Shown one piece after another: positions 5,653-8,727 of a stretch of DNA of 8,727 bases; the stretch's first letter is position 1, and each line of letters begins with the position of its first letter. The DNA is from Kordiimonadaceae bacterium (lineage in GTDB: Bacteria; Pseudomonadota; Alphaproteobacteria; Sphingomonadales; Kordiimonadaceae), in assembly GCA_016763495.1 (NCBI GenBank), contig JAESTR010000076.1, positions 1-8,727 of the forward strand, read 5' to 3'. The notes beneath the pieces were generated by a model. The model ran no database searches. It was not told the DNA's origin and worked only from the letters and a program-made list of their open reading frames with translations. The position numbers and the translations under genes are program-made.

Positions 5653-7287
5653 ATGCTAGGCTCCACTCTCGAAAAAGTGCGCTTCACAGCTTCCCGTGTC
5701 GTAATCTTTAATTTATGGATATTTCTCGCCCTTGGTATCCCTGTGGGATATTTCAGTGCAGCCTCCACCGCCATATATTGGGTTGGCATGATAGGGATGT
5801 TTCTGGCAGCTACTACAGGCACCCTCTATCTACGTACGCCTCGATTCCAAAAATCAACAGAGTATGTAATTCCGCTTTTGTATTTTGCGGGTGGCGGCAT
5901 GCTTATTGTCGCAGCTGGTGGCGTGAATCACACCATCATTGATCCTCTATACATTAGTTTCGGCGTACTAGGGTTTGCGGTAATATATTGTTCTCCCAAA
6001 ACTATGGTTATGATGGTTTTAGTGGGGTTTTCCCATCACGGCCTTTACCAACTATTTTGGTCAACAGGCCTTTACGCTGAAGGGGTGAACTTATTCCGTT
6101 TTGGCTGGCACGGTGTGTGGTGGAGTGTGATTGGTATAAGTTCGCTCATTGCTGGAGCTGCCCTTAAAAAGGTACTTGAAACAGCAGATGCCACCCACAA
6201 GGATATGATGAAAACAGTTGAAACCAACAGAGCGCTGGAAAGCGAAAATGCCGAAGCTGAACTTGCGCGCCTAAACGAGGAAAAAGCGAGAGAGAAGCGT
6301 GAGAACGAAAGAGAAATACAACACCGCATCGAAGCAAAAAGGCTGGAAGACGCTGCCCATCACACTCGAGTAAAGGAAATGGCGGATTTGGCGGACAGTT
6401 TCGAAAAAAAAATCTTGAGTTTGATAGACGGTGTTGTCGCCACGTCTAAAAACTTGGTGGATTTAACCGGTAAGGTGAGCCACTGCGTAGCAGAAGCTAA
6501 AACCACCTCTGAAGAAACACTTTTGCTCAGTGATCAGTCTACAAATGAAACAGATGCAGTTGCCGCAGCAACCGAAGAGTTATCGGCTTCTATCAGAAGC
6601 ATTCAGGACCAAAGCCAAATCAGTCAGGATAAGTCCTTGTCAGCTTATCAAGAAATTCAGACCGGTGCACAAAAAGCTGAGGCCCTCAAAAAGGCTGCTA
6701 CTGTTATCGATAATGTAACTCTGACAATCCAAGACTTATCCAATAAAACAAATTTACTAGCACTGAACGCGACCATCGAAGCAGCCTCTGCGGGAGAGGC
6801 TGGACGAGGCTTTGCAGTGGTAGCAAGCGAAGTCAAAATGCTTGCTAACCAAACCAATGCCGCAACAGGAGAAATAAAAGGGCAAGTTGAAGAATTGGGG
6901 AGCAGCAGCCAAGAAGTGATCGCCGTTATTGAGGGTGTTAGAGCCCGTATGGCTGATGTTGAAGCTGCGGGCCTAGCAGTTGCTGATTCTGTGTATCAAC
7001 AAAGCCAAGCAACCGCTGAAATTGCAGCCAGAACTCAAAAAAATGCGTCTCTTGGTCAAGCAGTAGCAGAAAGAATTTCCGGCATATCTTGCCAAGTTAA
7101 TGAAGCTTCACAAACTATGGAAATGGTTGCTTCAGCATCTGATGACATGGCCATTAGGGCTGAATCTATGCGTAAAAGTGTCGTGCAATTCCTTGAAGAA
7201 ATTCGCAAAGATGCTGAACAGGCTGCCCCGATAGCTAACCATGATAATGTACTGCTAATTAAGCGCGCCACGTCTGGCAATAGCTGA
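5653..7287 (+). CDS. Methyl-accepting chemotaxis protein with a six-helix membrane sensor domain
   Basis: This is a 544-residue inner-membrane chemoreceptor that signals to CheA/CheW. GAGGA seven bases before the ATG supports the start. The N-terminal third has about six hydrophobic segments (roughly 16-35, 38-58, 71-90, 97-113, 115-138, 154-172) instead of the usual two helices flanking a periplasmic sensor. The fifth contains paired histidines, [12 protein letters not shown] (125-136), and another histidine (His153) precedes the sixth. No clear HAMP domain follows; a highly charged coiled coil fills about 173-245. The cytoplasmic signalling domain spans about 250-518, with the conserved hairpin tip [20 protein letters not shown] (364-383) continuing into [15 protein letters not shown] (384-398). 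There is no C-terminal CheR/CheB-binding pentapeptide. No other chemotaxis gene is in the window, so it is an orphan receptor. The stimulus is unknown; the membrane-embedded histidines could bind a cofactor or metal. Confidence 0.95.
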   Translation: MLGSTLEKVRFTASRVVIFNLWIFLALGIPVGYFSAASTAIYWVGMIGMFLAATTGTLYLRTPRFQKSTEYVIPLLYFAGGGMLIVAAGGVNHTIIDPLYISFGVLGFAVIYCSPKTMVMMVLVGFSHHGLYQLFWSTGLYAEGVNLFRFGWHGVWWSVIGISSLIAGAALKKVLETADATHKDMMKTVETNRALESENAEAELARLNEEKAREKRENEREIQHRIEAKRLEDAAHHTRVKEMADLADSFEKKILSLIDGVVATSKNLVDLTGKVSHCVAEAKTTSEETLLLSDQSTNETDAVAAATEELSASIRSIQDQSQISQDKSLSAYQEIQTGAQKAEALKKAATVIDNVTLTIQDLSNKTNLLALNATIEAASAGEAGRGFAVVASEVKMLANQTNAATGEIKGQVEELGSSSQEVIAVIEGVRARMADVEAAGLAVADSVYQQSQATAEIAARTQKNASLGQAVAERISGISCQVNEASQTMEMVASASDDMAIRAESMRKSVVQFLEEIRKDAEQAAPIANHDNVLLIKRATSGNS

Positions 7288-7412
7288 CTACCCCCAAGAC
7301 CTACACAAGCTTTGTAACGCGGCACTAGCAGCCCTCATAACAATAGCCACAGTACCGACTCAAAGCCTGTGTCTCACCCACCAACCTAGCAAAACTTCGA
7401 GATCTACCTACA
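7288..7412. other. Convergent intergenic stretch between chemoreceptor and proline dehydrogenase
   Basis: There are 125 bases between two converging stop codons. No stem-loop with a T-run is visible in either direction, so termination here is probably factor-dependent or weak. No coding potential was seen. Confidence 0.35.
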
Positions 7413-8366
7413 TTAATCTTTAAACAAACTTCTGAGCAACAGCATTGCTCCCCTCGGGTTTTCACCTATACGGCGCACAGCGTATGGCCACCAGTCAGAC
7501 CCAAAGGGAAGATAAAGCCGGATGCTCTCGCCTGCTGCCGCCAGCTGACGCGCTACATTATCCCGTGCACCATACAGCATTTCAAACTCATACGAGCCCT
7601 GCAGCCAGCCGTTCGCCAGCGCCACTTCAATAGCATAAGCATGCAATTTATGGTCATGGGTCGCAAACACTGGGTAAAAACCGGTTTTTCGCGCCTTCTT
7701 GCTCAGCATAAGGTCAATCAAACGCACATAGTTTGCTTTAATATCGGCAGTAGATTGATACGCAACATCACTGCCCGCAGGAAAGGCCCCTTTCACAAGC
7801 CGCACCATCGCGCCTTCCGCTATTTTCTTTTCCATATCAGCATAGGTTTTTTTCAAGTAGGCCTGCAACGTAAGCCCCACACGCAACTTCTGCTGTTTGA
7901 GGTTATCGTGCAGCTCAATCGTGGCTAGATTGACGGAATAATCTTCCATATCCAGCATCGCACAGTCACGATCACCCCCCTTAGCCAGCGCCGTGATATC
8001 CTGCGCCACGCGTGCTACATTTTCAGCCCCCTTGACCCATGACAGAGCGCTACCCAGCTGCGTAGGGTCCAGCGAAACATGGATTTCAAGCTGTTTGCCA
8101 GCCAAGGTTTTCACGATCGTTAGTTTTGCAGCCATGTTTTCTGCAACAAGCTCCTCAGTATCAACATATTCACCGAGATAAAAAAGCGAGCTTGTAATGC
8201 CCTCAGCAGCCAGTTGGGCAGCCACCAAGCCTGCTTCTTCAGTATTTGAACCCCTTACATAGCGCTTTGCTAGTTCTGACGCCTTGCGGCTGGATTGCAT
8301 GCGCTTTTGCCACCAGCCAGATGTTGCCATCGCCACCAATATAGTCTGCCAAATTCTTCTAAACAC
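7413..8366 (-). CDS. Proline dehydrogenase (monofunctional, FAD-dependent)
   Basis: At 317 residues from GTG 8366 this is a stand-alone PRODH. It would oxidise L-proline to pyrroline-5-carboxylate and pass electrons from FAD to the quinone pool at the membrane. Barrel motifs appear in the expected order: HVSLDPTQLG (96-105), MLDMEDY (137-143), VGLTLQAYL (163-171), VRLVKGAF (188-195), FATHDH (234-239), YEFEMLYGAR (259-268), RLYLPFGS (283-290) and RRIGEN (298-303). The last matches the Arg-Arg-x-x-Glu that contacts proline in E. coli PutA. The lysine of PutA's KLSALHP motif is replaced in HVSLDP, as seems usual in this subgroup. The GTG is preceded by GGGAG with a 7-base gap and gives a family-like FRRIWQ start; an in-frame GTG at 8384 is possible but lacks this site. 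No P5C dehydrogenase or Lrp-type regulator is next to it, so the second step of proline breakdown must be encoded elsewhere. Confidence 0.93.
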   Translation of the reverse strand: MFRRIWQTILVAMATSGWWQKRMQSSRKASELAKRYVRGSNTEEAGLVAAQLAAEGITSSLFYLGEYVDTEELVAENMAAKLTIVKTLAGKQLEIHVSLDPTQLGSALSWVKGAENVARVAQDITALAKGGDRDCAMLDMEDYSVNLATIELHDNLKQQKLRVGLTLQAYLKKTYADMEKKIAEGAMVRLVKGAFPAGSDVAYQSTADIKANYVRLIDLMLSKKARKTGFYPVFATHDHKLHAYAIEVALANGWLQGSYEFEMLYGARDNVARQLAAAGESIRLYLPFGSDWWPYAVRRIGENPRGAMLLLRSLFKD

Positions 8367-8373
8367 TAACCTA

Positions 8374-8378
8374 CTCCC
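8374..8378 (-). promoter_or_regulatory. Ribosome binding site deciding the GTG start of proline dehydrogenase
   Basis: GGGAG on the minus strand lies 7 bases before GTG 8366. The overlapping ATG at 8380 is out of frame and stops after four codons, so the GTG is the best-supported start. Confidence 0.6.
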
Positions 8379-8438
8379 ATACACACTTGCATTATGAAGC
8401 CCACCCTAACGAAGGCGGCAGATTGAATATTGAAAGAT

Positions 8439-8450
8439 ATTGCGCACAAT
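8439..8450. promoter_or_regulatory. Near-palindrome in the proline dehydrogenase upstream region
   Basis: ATTGCGCACAAT is symmetric apart from one mismatched pair. It sits in the roughly 95 bases between the tRNA terminator and the PRODH gene, the only place its own promoter could lie. No clear -35/-10 pair was found. It could be an operator or chance. Confidence 0.2.
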
Positions 8451-8479
8451 GCGAAATTGAAGAAAATACTGCAGACATT

Positions 8480-8511
8480 AAAAAAGCCGCCCCAGATGGG
8501 ACGGCTTTTTT
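8480..8511 (-). terminator. Intrinsic terminator of the tRNA-Gly gene
   Basis: Read on the minus strand, GCCGTCCC and GGGGCGGC form an 8-bp stem (one U-G pair) around an ATCT loop, followed by six T residues. It begins a few bases after the tRNA 3' end. On the plus strand the same hairpin has a C-A mismatch, so it fits minus-strand transcription best. It would also insulate the proline dehydrogenase gene from tRNA transcription. Confidence 0.88.
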
Positions 8512-8514
8512 AAA

Positions 8515-8589
8515 TGGAGCGGGCGATGAGATTCGAACTCACGACCCCAACCTTGGCAAGGTTGTGCTCTACCCCTGAGCTACGCCCGC
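8515..8589 (-). tRNA. tRNA-Gly (GCC anticodon)
   Basis: This 75-base cloverleaf includes an encoded CCA end. The acceptor stem GCGGGCG/CGCCCGC is perfect. The D arm is GCTC-AGGGGTA-GAGC, and the anticodon stem CAACC/GGTTG encloses loop TTGCCAA with anticodon GCC. The T arm is GTGAG-TTCGAAT-CTCAT, with one G-U pair. The discriminator is U, as usual for bacterial tRNA-Gly. It decodes GGC and GGU. Confidence 0.98.
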
Positions 8590-8657
8590 CCAATGTCGGT
8601 AACGACCCCCGAAGGATGCGTTAGGGTATACAGCACAAATCTGCGCTGCGAGCCGGG

Positions 8658-8685
8658 ATAATAGCCATCGACATTCCCTTTGCAA
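8658..8685 (-). promoter_or_regulatory. Likely promoter of the tRNA-Gly gene
   Basis: On the minus strand TTGCAA (8685-8680) and TATTAT (8663-8658) are separated by 16 bases, about 70 bases before the mature tRNA. The sequence right after the -10 is GC-rich (CCCGGC), a discriminator type common at stringently controlled stable-RNA promoters. Confidence 0.55.
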
Positions 8686-8727
8686 CAGTTATTTTCAGTT
8701 TTTTTTCTGAATTAACTATTTGCATGC

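Noticed and set aside
8387..8578. A 63-codon plus-strand frame ending in a segment with EIRTHDPNLGK
   Set aside because: It reads antisense through the tRNA-Gly gene and its terminator. The IRTHDP-type peptide is a well-known artefact of translating tRNA genes on the wrong strand.
1..8727. Mobile elements, CRISPR arrays, phage or integration scars, including next to the tRNA gene
   Set aside because: No transposase or integrase reading frame, no spaced repeats, and no repeat of the tRNA 3' end elsewhere in the window were seen.

Overview
The window looks like a chromosomal piece of an AT-moderate alphaproteobacterium, probably marine. The chemoreceptor, the YdeP-type molybdoenzyme and the stand-alone proline dehydrogenase all have alphaproteobacterial-style sequences, and a Kordiimonadales-like lineage is possible. 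That placement is inference from protein style only. I see no phage genes, insertion sequences, CRISPR arrays, toxin-antitoxin pairs or secondary-metabolite genes.

Left part (1-2703): a compact divergent regulatory unit. On the minus strand a glutathione S-transferase-like gene (1256-1882) is followed after 26 bases by a large flavoprotein gene (from 1229, running off the left edge). That protein joins pyridoxamine-phosphate-oxidase-like split barrels to a ferredoxin-reductase FAD domain. On the plus strand, facing away, is a TetR-family regulator (2134-2703). The 251 bases between them carry three copies of a 16-bp near-palindrome, TGTAC-N-GATC-N-GTACA. Two lie in the GST promoter and one lies just upstream of the regulator. 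The simplest reading is a self-regulated switch that turns on a GST and flavin-oxidoreductase detoxification pair when the repressor binds, or is modified by, a small molecule.

Middle (2704-5652): a complete FdhF/YdeP-family molybdopterin oxidoreductase (2871-5042) stands alone. It is followed by about 610 bases with no confident gene. Within that stretch are a perfect 7-bp hairpin (5234-5253), a possible 58-residue protein (5250-5426) whose start codon lies inside that hairpin, and a possible short leader peptide whose stop codon abuts the next gene.

Right part (5653-8727): a six-helix membrane chemoreceptor (5653-7287) converges on a monofunctional proline dehydrogenase (minus, 7413-8366). 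Beyond it are a tRNA-Gly(GCC) gene (minus, 8515-8589), its intrinsic terminator (8480-8511) and a likely promoter (8658-8685). The window's best candidate for an undescribed system is the GST/flavoprotein/TetR unit with its three-operator control region. The rest is mostly recognisable families with a few oddities.
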